From contig NZ_RIAV01000001.1 of assembly GCF_003852715.1 (NCBI RefSeq), positions 1 through 64,000 on the forward strand: a DNA stretch of 64,000 nt, written 5' to 3'. The notes under the pieces were generated by a model. It made no database searches and was not told the origin of the DNA. It worked only from the letters and a program-made list of their open reading frames with translations. The position numbers were made by a program, and so were the translations under genes. Within the stretch, counting starts at the first letter, position 1; each line of letters opens with the position of its first letter. The DNA is from Ectobacillus antri (GTDB lineage Bacteria > Bacillota > Bacilli > Bacillales > Bacillaceae_G). Positions 15,448 through 24,843 of this stretch are shown in pieces.

Positions 15448-16114
15448 ATACACCCCTCCATAGCATCCAACTTTTTTGCATGGCTTCACGGACAAGAATC
15501 TCAGCTTCTTCTGCATTTCCCTGAAAGCAAGCTTCTAGCAATTTTTCATAGTATTCACGGGAGGTATAGCGGTGCTGCGCGTGCGCAAAATAGTGCTGTG
15601 CCATTTTTAAATATACATCCTCAAAGCTATTTAACAATAATAGATAAAGAGGATTTTGTGACAGCATCGCCAGTTGCTTTTGCAAGTGCCAATCAAAAGT
15701 CGCATAGCTTTCGGCTTCATCTGTTATTGTCTCAAAATCTGACAGGATAGCGATTGCCCTTGCTCTATGCAAGTGTATTGCATCCTTTACGTAAGCAGGA
15801 ACAAGCACAATACGAAGCTCCAGCAGATGAGAGATGAGAAAATCAGAATTCCCATGCCGTGCTAAATCGACAAGTGTACCTATATTTCCTTGCTTCCAAT
15901 AATCGTTCACAATGGCGGGCTGCCTGTCTTGAATGGTAAGCCAGCCATCTCGCTGGAGGCGCTGCAATGCTTCACGGATTGTTGCACGTGAAGTACTAAA
16001 GGAGGCGGCAAGGTCACGTTCTGAAGATAAAAGTTGCCCTGCTTGATATACGCCTTGTGTAATACGCTGAATCAATATGCTTTCAACTGCAGTAGAAGAA
16101 CGTTCTTTGTTCAT
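15431..16114 (-). CDS. FadR/FCD-type GntR transcriptional regulator
   Basis: 227 residues. Residues 8-70 are the GntR winged helix ('ITQGVYQAGQLLSSERDLAASFSTSRATIREALQRL', with 'DGWLTIQDRQPAIV' as the wing). From about residue 90 an all-helical FCD effector domain follows. ATG 16114 has AAAGGAGGGTG; an ATG eight codons upstream is less well placed. Two TGGTAAGACCA boxes lie just upstream, matching the TGGTNNNACCA consensus of this subfamily, so autoregulation and control of the overlapping hydroxylase gene are likely. The ligand might be a fatty acid or its CoA ester (inference). Confidence 0.87.
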   Translation of the reverse strand: MNKERSSTAVESILIQRITQGVYQAGQLLSSERDLAASFSTSRATIREALQRLQRDGWLTIQDRQPAIVNDYWKQGNIGTLVDLARHGNSDFLISHLLELRIVLVPAYVKDAIHLHRARAIAILSDFETITDEAESYATFDWHLQKQLAMLSQNPLYLLLLNSFEDVYLKMAQHYFAHAQHRYTSREYYEKLLEACFQGNAEEAEILVREAMQKSWMLWRGVYEESI

Positions 16115-16125
16115 GTCACCCTCCT

Positions 16126-16159
16126 TTGGTAAGACCAATCATTCTTTGTGGTAAGACCA
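16126..16159. promoter_or_regulatory. Two GntR (FadR-type) operators
   Basis: TTGGTAAGACCAA (16126-16138, perfect palindrome around AAG) and TGGTAAGACCA (16149-16159) lie upstream of the gntR start, 22 bp apart centre to centre, about two helical turns. Both fit the TGGTNNNACCA pattern known for FCD-type GntR regulators. Confidence 0.75.
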
Positions 16160-16319
16160 TTATATGAGACAGCGGTAGGAAAAAGACAGAAAAATCATTC
16201 GACATCCATTTCAAAATACTTTATTTTCAGAATTATATTTTTATATAATATCTAGAAAATCATAAAATTGAATAGTAAAATATATAAGTGTTTACAAAAA
16301 TATAAAAGGGGCGGTCAGG

Positions 16320-18041
16320 TTGCGAAGTACGAGTATTTGTGTTCGAATTATTGCTGTAACGACTGCATTTATGTTAATTCTTGCAATAGGATTGGGCGTT
16401 TTTATGCAGTATCTTTTGAAAAAAGGAGTAGAAACTAGCATTGCAACGTTTGGGACACATACGACTGAAGCAATCGCAGAGCAGTTTGACCAAGAGAGAT
16501 ATACAGAATGGTTACAGCAGCCAAAAGAAAATGAGAAATATTGGGAATTGCGTGATGCGTTAAACCGTGTGCGCGAAAGTACAGGTGCGTTATACTTGTA
16601 CACTATGAAAATAGAAAGTAATAAAGCGTACATTATGATTGATGGACAGCCAAAAAACTCCCAAGTAGCGAGTGCCATTCAGGAAGAAACAAGTACAGTA
16701 TATCCTAATATAAGGAATGTTTTAAAAGGTAAACCGATACAAACTGATGTCGTGCATGATCCGAAATATGGAGATTACATGACAGTGATTGTCCCACTTA
16801 TGGATGATACTAACAAAGTAATTGGTGCCCTGGGGATGGATATCAATGCTTCACAGGTCAAAACTACCACTGCAACTGTGGTACAAGAACATATGCGTGA
16901 ATTACTGATATTCATTGCAATTGTATTTAGCATCTCATCTCTTGTACTGTTCATTTTCTTACATCGCATGTTAAAGCCGCTACAAATGTTGGAACAAGCC
17001 GTTACACGTGTTGCTGCTGGTGATTTACGTGATATGAAACTTATACATACAAGAAAGGATGAAATTGGGCGCATTGTAAGTGCGTTTCAGCGTATGACCG
17101 CACATTTACGCACATTAGTTGGTGAAGTACAGGTAACAGCACGTGCGATAGAGGAGGCTTCTTCTGAATTAGTAACGTCTTCACAGCATTTACAAGAAAA
17201 AAATACAATTATGTCCGCGTCTAGCCAAGAAATTGCAGTGAGTAATGCTCAAACTGTAGTAGCAATGGAGCATGCGGCTGAAAATATTCAGGACTTCGGT
17301 ATGGAGGTCAAAGGCGTTGTTCAGGCTGTAGAACAAATGCAATTTATTTCGGAAGTCGTGGAAAGAGCAGGTAATGAAGGAAGAGATGCATTGCGAAAGT
17401 CTGTTGTACGTAGTGAGACAACAAGCGCGCATCTGGAGGCATTTCGTCAAACGATGCAAATACTTTTTGAGCGTGTGAAGGGAACAGAAGAAATCGTAAA
17501 AACCATCGATGAAATTGCCACACAAACGAATTTATTGGCGCTGAACGCCTCTATTGAAGCGGCGCGTGCTGGTGAAAGCGGGCGCGGATTTGCGGTCGTG
17601 GCAGATGAGGTTCGTAAGCTTGCTGAAAAAACGGCTGAACAAACAAATCGGATTCAAGAAATTACCCAGAGCATACGCACAGAGGCCAATGAAGCAAATA
17701 CAGAATTAGCAACAACACTTACAGAATATGCGCAGCAAAATAAGCAAGTAAGTGAAGTAGGCGAACAAATGCAAGGTCTACAGCATCTCACAAAAGAGCT
17801 TAATGATGCTATTCACATTGTAAATGAACGCGTTAGAGTGATGAAGGAAAAACAAACAGCTATGCATCAGGAGGTTGTAGCTGTGATGGCAGCAAGTGAA
17901 GAAGCAGCAGCCGCTACTGAACAGGTGCATGAAACCTTGCATAATGCGACCGGTAATATCGATGCATTGCTACAAGAAGTAGAAACGATAGATCATAACA
18001 TTCAAACACTAGTTCATAAAACCAATCAATTTACCCTATAG
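16320..18041 (+). CDS. Methyl-accepting chemotaxis protein
   Basis: 573 residues. TM1 is at about 10-32, followed by an extracellular sensor of about 160 residues of the Cache type ('[23 protein letters not shown]', '[10 protein letters not shown]'). TM2 is at 194-216, a HAMP domain spans about 217-270, and a long cytoplasmic coiled coil follows. The hairpin tip is '[20 protein letters not shown]', then '[20 protein letters not shown]', which binds CheA/CheW. It controls flagellar motor bias in response to a small ligand. It starts with TTG at 16320 behind AAAGGGGCGG. No C-terminal CheR-binding pentapeptide is seen. Single-gene unit. Confidence 0.93.
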   Translation: MRSTSICVRIIAVTTAFMLILAIGLGVFMQYLLKKGVETSIATFGTHTTEAIAEQFDQERYTEWLQQPKENEKYWELRDALNRVRESTGALYLYTMKIESNKAYIMIDGQPKNSQVASAIQEETSTVYPNIRNVLKGKPIQTDVVHDPKYGDYMTVIVPLMDDTNKVIGALGMDINASQVKTTTATVVQEHMRELLIFIAIVFSISSLVLFIFLHRMLKPLQMLEQAVTRVAAGDLRDMKLIHTRKDEIGRIVSAFQRMTAHLRTLVGEVQVTARAIEEASSELVTSSQHLQEKNTIMSASSQEIAVSNAQTVVAMEHAAENIQDFGMEVKGVVQAVEQMQFISEVVERAGNEGRDALRKSVVRSETTSAHLEAFRQTMQILFERVKGTEEIVKTIDEIATQTNLLALNASIEAARAGESGRGFAVVADEVRKLAEKTAEQTNRIQEITQSIRTEANEANTELATTLTEYAQQNKQVSEVGEQMQGLQHLTKELNDAIHIVNERVRVMKEKQTAMHQEVVAVMAASEEAAAATEQVHETLHNATGNIDALLQEVETIDHNIQTLVHKTNQFTL

Positions 18042-18113
18042 GAAGTGTGAAAACGCACTTCCTCTTTTTGTAAAGCAAGGAACATGTTACAATCAGTGCG
18101 GGAGGGGAATAGA

Positions 18114-19049
18114 ATGAGCAAGTTAAGCAACGCCTTGCGTATGATTGAACTATTGCATGCGCGCAAAAAGATGAAAATCAGCGAACTAGCAGCTGAGCTT
18201 GAGGTTAAGGAGCGGATGATTCGCAATTACAGGGATGAATTGGCGTTAGCTGGTATTTTTGTAGAAAGCGATAAGGGACGTGACGGGGGCTATTATATTT
18301 CTAATACATCATTTTTTCCGGTACGTAACATGTCGCATAAAGAACTAGAAGCCTTGGTATTTTCAGCGACACAGCTAACAGAAAAGGCATCCGTGTATGC
18401 AAAATATGCAGAAAGTGCACTTGATAAATTAAAAGCGGTTCAAAAGCTAGAACGTGATAAAGAACGTCATATTTATTTTGTACATAAATCAAAGCCCAAC
18501 TATGAAACATCGGATGAAAGTAGTAAGTATTTGCAACTGCAAGATGCACTTTTGACATTGCGCAAGGTGAAAATTACATACACATCGCATAGCGGTGAAT
18601 CAGAGCGTATTATTGAGCCATACGGATTTGTACATTACAATGAGTTCTTTTATTGCGTTGCCTACTGTAACACGAAGAAAGATACACGTATCTTTAAGCT
18701 TGCACGCATACGCGATATATGGGTGACTGGGGACTCGTATGCAATTCCTGATAACTTCGATGTGCGTAAAGAATTTCCGAAATTTGGTTTAATGAAAGAG
18801 TATTTAGATGTAAAGCTTTATATTGCCGAGCCATTTGCCACGATGGTGCAGGAGTCAGTATGGGCAGAAAACCAAGTGATTACAAAGCAAGAAGACGGCA
18901 TTTTATTTGAAGCGACGATGAATGGCAAAGAGTCGGTGAAGAAGTGGATCTTAGGTATGGGTGCCAAGGTGAAAGTGCTAGAACCAGCTTCGTTGCGAAA
19001 AGAAATTATAGAAGAAGGACGAAAATTGCTAGAAATATATGAAATGTGA
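18114..19049 (+). CDS. WYL-domain transcriptional regulator (YafY/DeoR-type HTH)
   Basis: 311 residues. The N-terminal HTH ('SKLSNALRMIELLHARKKMKISELAAEL', 'VKERMIRNYRDELALAGI') is followed by a linker. A WYL domain spans about 150-220 ('QDALLTLRKVKITYTSHSGE', 'EPYGFVHYNEFFYCVAYC', 'FKLARIRDIWVTGDSY'); the eponymous Trp-Tyr-Leu reads Phe-Tyr-Cys here. A WCX-type C-terminus completes it. WYL proteins sense small ligands or nucleic acids and often control defence or repair genes. ATG 18114 is chosen for GGGAGGGG. A terminator separates it from the next gene on the same strand. Confidence 0.85.
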   Translation: MSKLSNALRMIELLHARKKMKISELAAELEVKERMIRNYRDELALAGIFVESDKGRDGGYYISNTSFFPVRNMSHKELEALVFSATQLTEKASVYAKYAESALDKLKAVQKLERDKERHIYFVHKSKPNYETSDESSKYLQLQDALLTLRKVKITYTSHSGESERIIEPYGFVHYNEFFYCVAYCNTKKDTRIFKLARIRDIWVTGDSYAIPDNFDVRKEFPKFGLMKEYLDVKLYIAEPFATMVQESVWAENQVITKQEDGILFEATMNGKESVKKWILGMGAKVKVLEPASLRKEIIEEGRKLLEIYEM

Positions 19050-19133
19050 CATATATAATGCCGCAATATCTTGTATATTGTATTTGTGCGATAAAATAAT
19101 CCCAAATTTTCGTACAAAGTGTGGTGAGAAGCG

Positions 19134-19169
19134 AAAAAGCGTATGTCTAGAGGCATACGCTTTTTCATT
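19134..19169 (+). terminator. Intrinsic terminator
   Basis: AAAAAGCGTATG and CATACGCTTTTT form a perfect 12-bp stem around TCTAGAGG, followed by CATTT. It lies between the WYL gene and the next gene. Confidence 0.85.
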
Positions 19170-19232
19170 TATAAAAATAAGATGAATGTCAGGAAGTTTT
19201 TGTATAAACTAGAAGAGAAAGGGGAGATTGGT

Positions 19233-20093
19233 GTGATAGCAGTTATTAGTCTATTTACTTTAGCCTTACTTACTATTTTAATTGTAGCAATAGCACGCAC
19301 CAAAGCGTTTGGACCTATTCCGGAGAAAATGAAGCTGGAGTCTGTCAATGACTTGCAAAACCTTGTTTCGCATTTAGAAGAGAGCATACCAGCTGCGTAT
19401 GCGGAGCAGGTGCGCAAGCGTGTAGAAGCCGAGCATAAGCTTCGCAAGCATGAATGGGAATGGCGCTTTTATGAGCTAAAACGCTTTTTCGTATTATGTG
19501 GTATTTTAAAAGAAGCACCCATGTTCAGTATGCGTGTCGACGATGTCTGGCATGAGATGATCATGTTTACGCGCGAATATGAGCGCTTCTCAGAAGCATA
19601 TGTAGGAAGGCTGCTTCACCACGCCCCTAATGTGAGCGGCGCTAGTAATCCGGATGAGCGTGGTTTTTTTGATTGGGTATATAGTGTTCTGTTTTCAGTA
19701 CATCCAGAAACACGCAAGCTATACGGCGGTTTTTATCGTCACCCAGTTAGCCCGTCCCGTATTGCAGAATTTCAGCAGCTTCCTGCGGACGTACTGAAGG
19801 CACGCTATTTTTCAAACCATATTGCCGCACAAGAGGTCATTGATGACGTTATTTTGAAAATGAAACGGCAAGCAAAAGAAATTGCGCATATTTCAAAAGC
19901 GGAAATAAAAGCACGTATGAAGCATGAAAGCGATTCGCACGAGCGATTACTCGCATTTTTATATCTTTCTAGCTATGAGTATCACAATTATCGTACCTAT
20001 AAAAAAAGCAGTACGTCCTGCTCTAGCTGTTTTTCCTGCTCGTCTGACGGCGGTGGCAGCAGTTGCTCAAGCTGCGGCGGCGGAGGAGATTGA
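19233..20093 (+). CDS. Membrane protein with glycine-rich-domain-protein-like core and Cys/Gly/Ser tail
   Basis: 286 residues. It opens with one transmembrane segment ('AVISLFTLALLTILIVAIA'). A soluble helical domain has 'VDDVWHEMIMFTREYERFSE' and 'LLHHAP', the D-x-x-WH...T-x-x-Y-x-x-F pattern of glycine-rich-domain/DUF1399-type proteins. A highly charged helix follows, then a tail made almost only of Cys, Ser and Gly ('SCSSCFSCSSDGGG', 'SSCGGGGD'). GTG 19233 is preferred because AAAGGGGAG lies just upstream; the longer frame would start inside the terminator. The CxxC-rich tail could bind metal or be exported. Function unknown. 88 bp separates it from the PLD-like gene. Confidence 0.65.
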   Translation: MIAVISLFTLALLTILIVAIARTKAFGPIPEKMKLESVNDLQNLVSHLEESIPAAYAEQVRKRVEAEHKLRKHEWEWRFYELKRFFVLCGILKEAPMFSMRVDDVWHEMIMFTREYERFSEAYVGRLLHHAPNVSGASNPDERGFFDWVYSVLFSVHPETRKLYGGFYRHPVSPSRIAEFQQLPADVLKARYFSNHIAAQEVIDDVILKMKRQAKEIAHISKAEIKARMKHESDSHERLLAFLYLSSYEYHNYRTYKKSSTSCSSCFSCSSDGGGSSCSSCGGGGD

Positions 20094-20181
20094 TGGTGTC
20101 CAAAAGGATGCCTTTTTTGCTTTGAAAGGAAACCTGTCCTTGTAGAGCGAATACAACATAGTAAAGAAGGGAGGTTGTGAT

Positions 20182-21279
20182 ATGAGGTTTATGACAATCA
20201 CCGATGAAGTAATAGCAGAAAAGATTGACGCTGCTCGCGAAGAGGTACGCTATGCTGCACCGGCAATGAGCATCATAGTGGCAGAAGCCTTGCTTCGGTT
20301 CGTGAATCGAAGCGGTAAGGTGGAAGTAACACTGGATTGCAGCGCGAACCCGTACCGTGAAGGATTTGGAGATCTCACAGCGCTCGATTTGCTTGTTTCA
20401 TGTATTCCCATTGCTGATGAACGTGATTTACGAATGGGCATGCTAGAAGTCGATGGGACAACGTATTCCTATGTTCCGGTGTCTAAGCAAAACGAACATG
20501 TACAGAAAAACGGTATCGTACATACCGCTCCTTTGCCACCGCAAGCTTTTGTAATGAGTACAGCTGAGCTACGCCATGAGCTGCGCCGGCAGCCTGTCCC
20601 GGATTTTACGATGCAAAAGCGCCTAACGGCATACCGCAATATGATACAGTTTGCCGAAATTAGCTTTAGCGGCGGCCGACTTGAGAAAACAACAATGAAA
20701 ATTCCAAATCATTTGCTCAACATCGCCAAGGAAAGAGGCTTTGAGGAAAAGATGAAAGCATCGTATCAACTTTTCGATAAGCATTTTTCACTATATACAA
20801 AGCCAATGAGCGACCGCGTTGAGCAGCTACGGAGCACGTATACACGTACGGTTGTTGGATATGGCAATGTAATACTCACGGAAGAAAAGGAGCATTTTTT
20901 AAAAGCATTGTCACGCCTGAAAGTAGATATGGAAACCTACACAGCGCAGCTGCGACAAGAAGTGGCAAAGCAAATTCAAAAAACAAAGCAAGAGCTTGTT
21001 GAAAATTTTACACCACTGCTACTGATTAATCCCCCTGCAGAATTACCGGAACATCTGACAGAGGAACAAGTACGCGCTTATATTGATCTCTTACTGTGCG
21101 AGGAAATTCCCCATGTCGATGAAATATTAAAACGCATTGAGCTTCATCACAATTTTAAAGATATGACAGAAGAAACGCTTCAAGATGAAGAGTTTTATAG
21201 ACAGTTAGAAAAAGCATATAGGGACCGCGAAATAGTATGGCCGCGGCATGACTTGCAGCAAGCAGAATGGCAGTTATAG
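20182..21279 (+). CDS. PLD-like hypothetical protein
   Basis: 365 residues, soluble. The first ~120 residues ('IDAAREEVRYAAPAMS', 'KVEVTLDCSANPYREGFGD', 'LRMGMLEVDGTTYSYVP') follow the strand-helix plan of phospholipase D-like domains but lack the HxK...D catalytic motif. After about 145 a second domain ('QFAEISFSGGRLEKTTMKIP') and a long helical region (about 205-270) complete it. I know this pattern only from uncharacterised bacterial proteins. RBS GGGAGG seven bases before ATG. It lies between the Cys-rich membrane protein and the dynamin-like gene, all on the same strand. Non-catalytic binding of nucleic acid or phosphate is a guess. Confidence 0.55.
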   Translation: MRFMTITDEVIAEKIDAAREEVRYAAPAMSIIVAEALLRFVNRSGKVEVTLDCSANPYREGFGDLTALDLLVSCIPIADERDLRMGMLEVDGTTYSYVPVSKQNEHVQKNGIVHTAPLPPQAFVMSTAELRHELRRQPVPDFTMQKRLTAYRNMIQFAEISFSGGRLEKTTMKIPNHLLNIAKERGFEEKMKASYQLFDKHFSLYTKPMSDRVEQLRSTYTRTVVGYGNVILTEEKEHFLKALSRLKVDMETYTAQLRQEVAKQIQKTKQELVENFTPLLLINPPAELPEHLTEEQVRAYIDLLLCEEIPHVDEILKRIELHHNFKDMTEETLQDEEFYRQLEKAYRDREIVWPRHDLQQAEWQL

Positions 21280-21280
21280 C

Positions 21281-21403
21281 TTACATGCAAAGTCCGACTG
21301 TCCCGAGTATACCATTTGTGTAAGATACGGTTTGACATATAAACCATAGCACTGCAACGATAACAAGCACAGCAAATGCGATGCCGCTGTAATTATATTC
21401 CAT
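21281..21403 (-). CDS. Small membrane protein, 40 residues (YjcZ-like)
   Basis: Too short for ordinary ORF calling. On the minus strand ATG at 21403 is preceded by AAAAAGGGTGGGTATCT, a good ribosome binding site, and encodes 40 residues. The middle is one hydrophobic helix ('GIAFAVLVIVAVLWFI'), and the tail 'GILGTVGLCM' is short and Gly-rich. Size and plan recall the YjcZ family of small sporulation membrane proteins of Bacillus, but the match is loose. It is convergent with the PLD-like gene, one base apart. Confidence 0.5.
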   Translation of the reverse strand: MEYNYSGIAFAVLVIVAVLWFICQTVSYTNGILGTVGLCM

Positions 21404-21576
21404 AGATACCCACCCTTTTTATAGTTTCCGTCAGTATATGCGGCGGAAGTAAAAAGGGATATTTTTTATCTTTATACATAAAAATAAATATGAAAATATA
21501 TGAATTTTGTTATTTCTAATATACAATTAAAGAAAGGGATGGAAAAAATATAGAGTAATAGAGAGGTTGGAAGGTT

Positions 21577-24500
21577 GTGGAATCTTTACAGTTGCTTCAG
21601 TCACATTTGAAACACATACATAACGAACTACAGGCTCATGCCGCACAAGTTCCGTCTCTTCATGATAAAGAATTGCAAATGAGCATGGAGCGTATAGAGC
21701 GGCGTTTAGAAAGGCCTTGTTTTACAATTGGTGTGATGGGACCGCGAAACAGCGGTAAATCCACACTCGTGAATGCCTTACTTGGAGAAGATTTGCTGCC
21801 GGCCGGGGAAGCCTTGTTGGCAGCTGCAACAACACATATTGTATTTGGGGCGCATGATGGAACAGTTATAACCTATCGTGAAAATGGACAAACAGAGCAG
21901 ATAACAGAGTTACCGCTTTCTCACGCATTTTATGAAGATATGCGTCTTGGGAAATCCATGCAGTATCAACTGTTTCATAAACCGGCTGCTTTGGCGTCAT
22001 GGGATGCATATGAACATATTGATTGGGTCATTGTAGATTTACCAGGAGAGCAGTCATATGAAGCAGATTTAGTATTATATGTGCTTGATATTACTAGCGA
22101 TATAACAACAGAGCTGCAAAGGCTCGAACCAGATATAAAAGAACGAGCCGTATTTATTTTAAACAAAGCAGATCTCGTTAGCGATCCATATGTACAACAA
22201 ACACAGTGGCAACAAGAACTCGGTCGCGATGTATATGTTGTCAGCGCGCAAACATCATTGTATGAGCAGCTGGTCCAAGCAGGCGGGGATGCGGCTCCTT
22301 TTTATCAGCGCACTTTAAAAGAGCGGGGGGAAGTAGCAACTCTAGTTCGCGCTGGTTTGCGTCAGTTAGAGGATGAGGTCATTGTACCAGTGTTTTTAAA
22401 CCTGCAGCATGAAGCAGAGCGCGCCCTGCAATCAATGATGCTGAAGCAATCGCAGCGCGTAGCAGCTCTTTGCGAACAAGATACCGCGCAGCTGCAGAAG
22501 CAAATTGAAATGAAAAAAGAAAACCAGATGGCTGCAGCACTAAAAAAGCAAGCCTTGCATACGTTGCTACAGCAGCATGAAGAAACAAAAGAGCGAATAC
22601 GCAATGAAATTGAAGCAACGGCGGCTGTCTGTCAAATGGATGAGACAGAAAAATTTCCACCATTTTTAATGAACCCGTTTCCGTATCATACGGAAAGCGA
22701 TGAGTTTGAAGAGAAAGAAGCGGCGTATGAAGAAGGGGAGCAGCGCTTACGCCAGTGGCTCAATGAGCAGCCACAGCTCGATGTGTCTGCTTCTTATAAA
22801 GAAGGTATGCATTATGAGCCGTCTTCGTACAATTACTTTGCTATGCTAAATGAGCTTGCGCGTAAAGAGCTGAAGGCACTGAATGAACATGTATACGCAT
22901 ATAGTCAAAAATATCCGAAAACCATTACCTATATGGAAATGCCCCAGGATGTCACGCCGCAGCCAATTCGTGTAAATGAAGAGCCAATGCACTACGATTC
23001 GTACTCTAAGGCAATCAGCGTTTCAGCCTATGAGGTGCCTTATACGGACCGGGTGTGGCTTGTTTTCCAAAAAACAAAATATATGACGCTCTATAAATAT
23101 AGTTTACAATCCGCGGTGCAAATGGCGGAGAGAGAGTTGACAAAGCGTTATTATTCCTATGCAAAGCAGTATCATGAAGCTTATATGACAGAGAAGTACA
23201 ATCGATTTGCAGGGCGTGTAATAGAAAGAGCGCTGCATGTTGTTACGAATTCTCAGCAGCATGTGCAGCAGCTATTGTTTCGCACGAAAAAGGAGCTAGA
23301 TACCCTTCAGCAGCAGATTGATGCGCTTAACGAACAAATTGCGTGTACTAAAGCCTTGAAAAAGCGTATTTTGTATAAAACGATGATTGTGACTCATGCG
23401 AGGGAGGTTGCGGCGACAGATGATTTGGTTTCACTCATTGAAGCTTCGCAGCCGGGAACAACCTTTTTGCTTGGAGAAGGAGAATATATCATTGACCGGC
23501 CGGTTCTTTTACAATCTGCAGCGTTCATCGGACAAGGTACAACATGCACAAAGCTTCGCATAGAAAAGTCGGTGCTGCAAGGTCACAGTTATGATTCGTT
23601 TCGCTTTGAACAAATGGCACTCATTTTTACAGAGCCGTTTCAAATGGATGGTCACTTTTTGTTTGCATCGCATTGTTCATTCCAAAACGCCCGTATTTAT
23701 ACCGGAGACAATACAGAGCTCGTACTACAGCGGTGCTCATGGAAGGAAGGCATGCTTGAGGTCAGCGGTTCCTACCATATGACAGATTGCGAGCTTCAAG
23801 ACACAGCTGTTTCTCTCATTAAAGCAGCCAGCGGTGACATGCATCGTAACAAATGGCAAAATAGTAGCCTGACTTGCGAACAACAGGCATATGCACAGCT
23901 ATCTTATAACGAGATGCTTGGGGAGCGCAGCGGCATAATGGTACGTGACAATAGTCGGTTGGAAATGAAGGGGGCCCGCATTTCGCAAGCTGTATGTGCT
24001 GTGACGCTTATGCATCAAGCAGTAGCTATTTGCAAAGAGAATTTGTTTCATGCAAGTAAGAACGGAATTCGTGCGCTTGATGTAGCAACAGTTACAGTAG
24101 AAAACAATCGCTTTGAGGGTAATACGGTTGGTCTTTATGCTGCAAGCAACATAGATGTATTTAGGGGCAATCATATCGAAAACAATCATACCGGTGTTCA
24201 TATTGCCAGCGGTGAAATAGGTGACTTTAGTAACAATATCTTTACCGAAAATATCATCGGCTTACAAGTAACGGGCGAGGGCAACGGAACGATTGAGCAT
24301 AATACATTTTCAGAGCAGCGTGAGAGCGGCGTTATGTTAGAAGGTCATGCGCAAATTTGGCTCGTCAATAACCGCTGTGAAAAACAGCATACCGGTATTG
24401 TTTGTAAAGAAGCAGCAGTTGCTGTGCTCGTCAACAACACAATAGAAGAAAATGAGATCGGTGTATGTTTGCGCGATGAGGCAAGCGTAGAGGTGAAGCA

Positions 24501-24744
24501 TAACTTCTTTAACAGCAACCGTCAGTGCGGCATGGCAATTACAGGGCATGTAACTGGCTCAGTCATCGCAAATCATTATCGTAATAATGGGCTATCATTT
24601 TCAGTTGACACCGCGAAGATCATGGAATTTGCAGATAATAAGCAAACTGAGCAAGGTTTTGCAGTACTAAAGCCGCAATACTGGCAGGCAAAAATGAAAG
24701 TAAGGCGTTCAACAAGCAAAGCCAAAAAGCAAAAACAGCGATAA
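21577..24744 (+). CDS. Dynamin-like GTPase fused to a right-handed beta-helix
   Basis: 1055 residues. GTPase signatures: G1 GPRNSGKST (55-63), G2 Thr around 85-86, G3 DLPG (154-157), G4 NKAD (196-199). A helical stalk with coiled coils follows (about 280-350 and 565-600), as in bacterial dynamin-like proteins. From about residue 612 the chain changes: 'FLLGEGEYIIDRPVLLQS' opens a pectin-lyase-type fold. About 15 short Asn/Gly-rich turns follow ('VENNRFEGNTVGLYAASN', 'FRGNHIENNHTGVHIASG') up to about 1030, as in NosD/parallel beta-helix proteins. The end is very basic. No signal peptide or clear TM is present, so the beta-helix should be cytosolic. GTG start behind GAGAGGTTGG. Membrane remodelling is known for dynamins; the role of the helix is unknown. 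Confidence 0.8.
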   Translation: MESLQLLQSHLKHIHNELQAHAAQVPSLHDKELQMSMERIERRLERPCFTIGVMGPRNSGKSTLVNALLGEDLLPAGEALLAAATTHIVFGAHDGTVITYRENGQTEQITELPLSHAFYEDMRLGKSMQYQLFHKPAALASWDAYEHIDWVIVDLPGEQSYEADLVLYVLDITSDITTELQRLEPDIKERAVFILNKADLVSDPYVQQTQWQQELGRDVYVVSAQTSLYEQLVQAGGDAAPFYQRTLKERGEVATLVRAGLRQLEDEVIVPVFLNLQHEAERALQSMMLKQSQRVAALCEQDTAQLQKQIEMKKENQMAAALKKQALHTLLQQHEETKERIRNEIEATAAVCQMDETEKFPPFLMNPFPYHTESDEFEEKEAAYEEGEQRLRQWLNEQPQLDVSASYKEGMHYEPSSYNYFAMLNELARKELKALNEHVYAYSQKYPKTITYMEMPQDVTPQPIRVNEEPMHYDSYSKAISVSAYEVPYTDRVWLVFQKTKYMTLYKYSLQSAVQMAERELTKRYYSYAKQYHEAYMTEKYNRFAGRVIERALHVVTNSQQHVQQLLFRTKKELDTLQQQIDALNEQIACTKALKKRILYKTMIVTHAREVAATDDLVSLIEASQPGTTFLLGEGEYIIDRPVLLQSAAFIGQGTTCTKLRIEKSVLQGHSYDSFRFEQMALIFTEPFQMDGHFLFASHCSFQNARIYTGDNTELVLQRCSWKEGMLEVSGSYHMTDCELQDTAVSLIKAASGDMHRNKWQNSSLTCEQQAYAQLSYNEMLGERSGIMVRDNSRLEMKGARISQAVCAVTLMHQAVAICKENLFHASKNGIRALDVATVTVENNRFEGNTVGLYAASNIDVFRGNHIENNHTGVHIASGEIGDFSNNIFTENIIGLQVTGEGNGTIEHNTFSEQRESGVMLEGHAQIWLVNNRCEKQHTGIVCKEAAVAVLVNNTIEENEIGVCLRDEASVEVKHNFFNSNRQCGMAITGHVTGSVIANHYRNNGLSFSVDTAKIMEFADNKQTEQGFAVLKPQYWQAKMKVRRSTSKAKKQKQR

Positions 24745-24843
24745 ACAAATAGGTATATTTCATCTCACTATTTGTATATATGGTAGTGGCGACTTGTCAC
24801 CGCTTGTCCTGATTATGAATACAATATAGCGGGGTGAGAAAAG

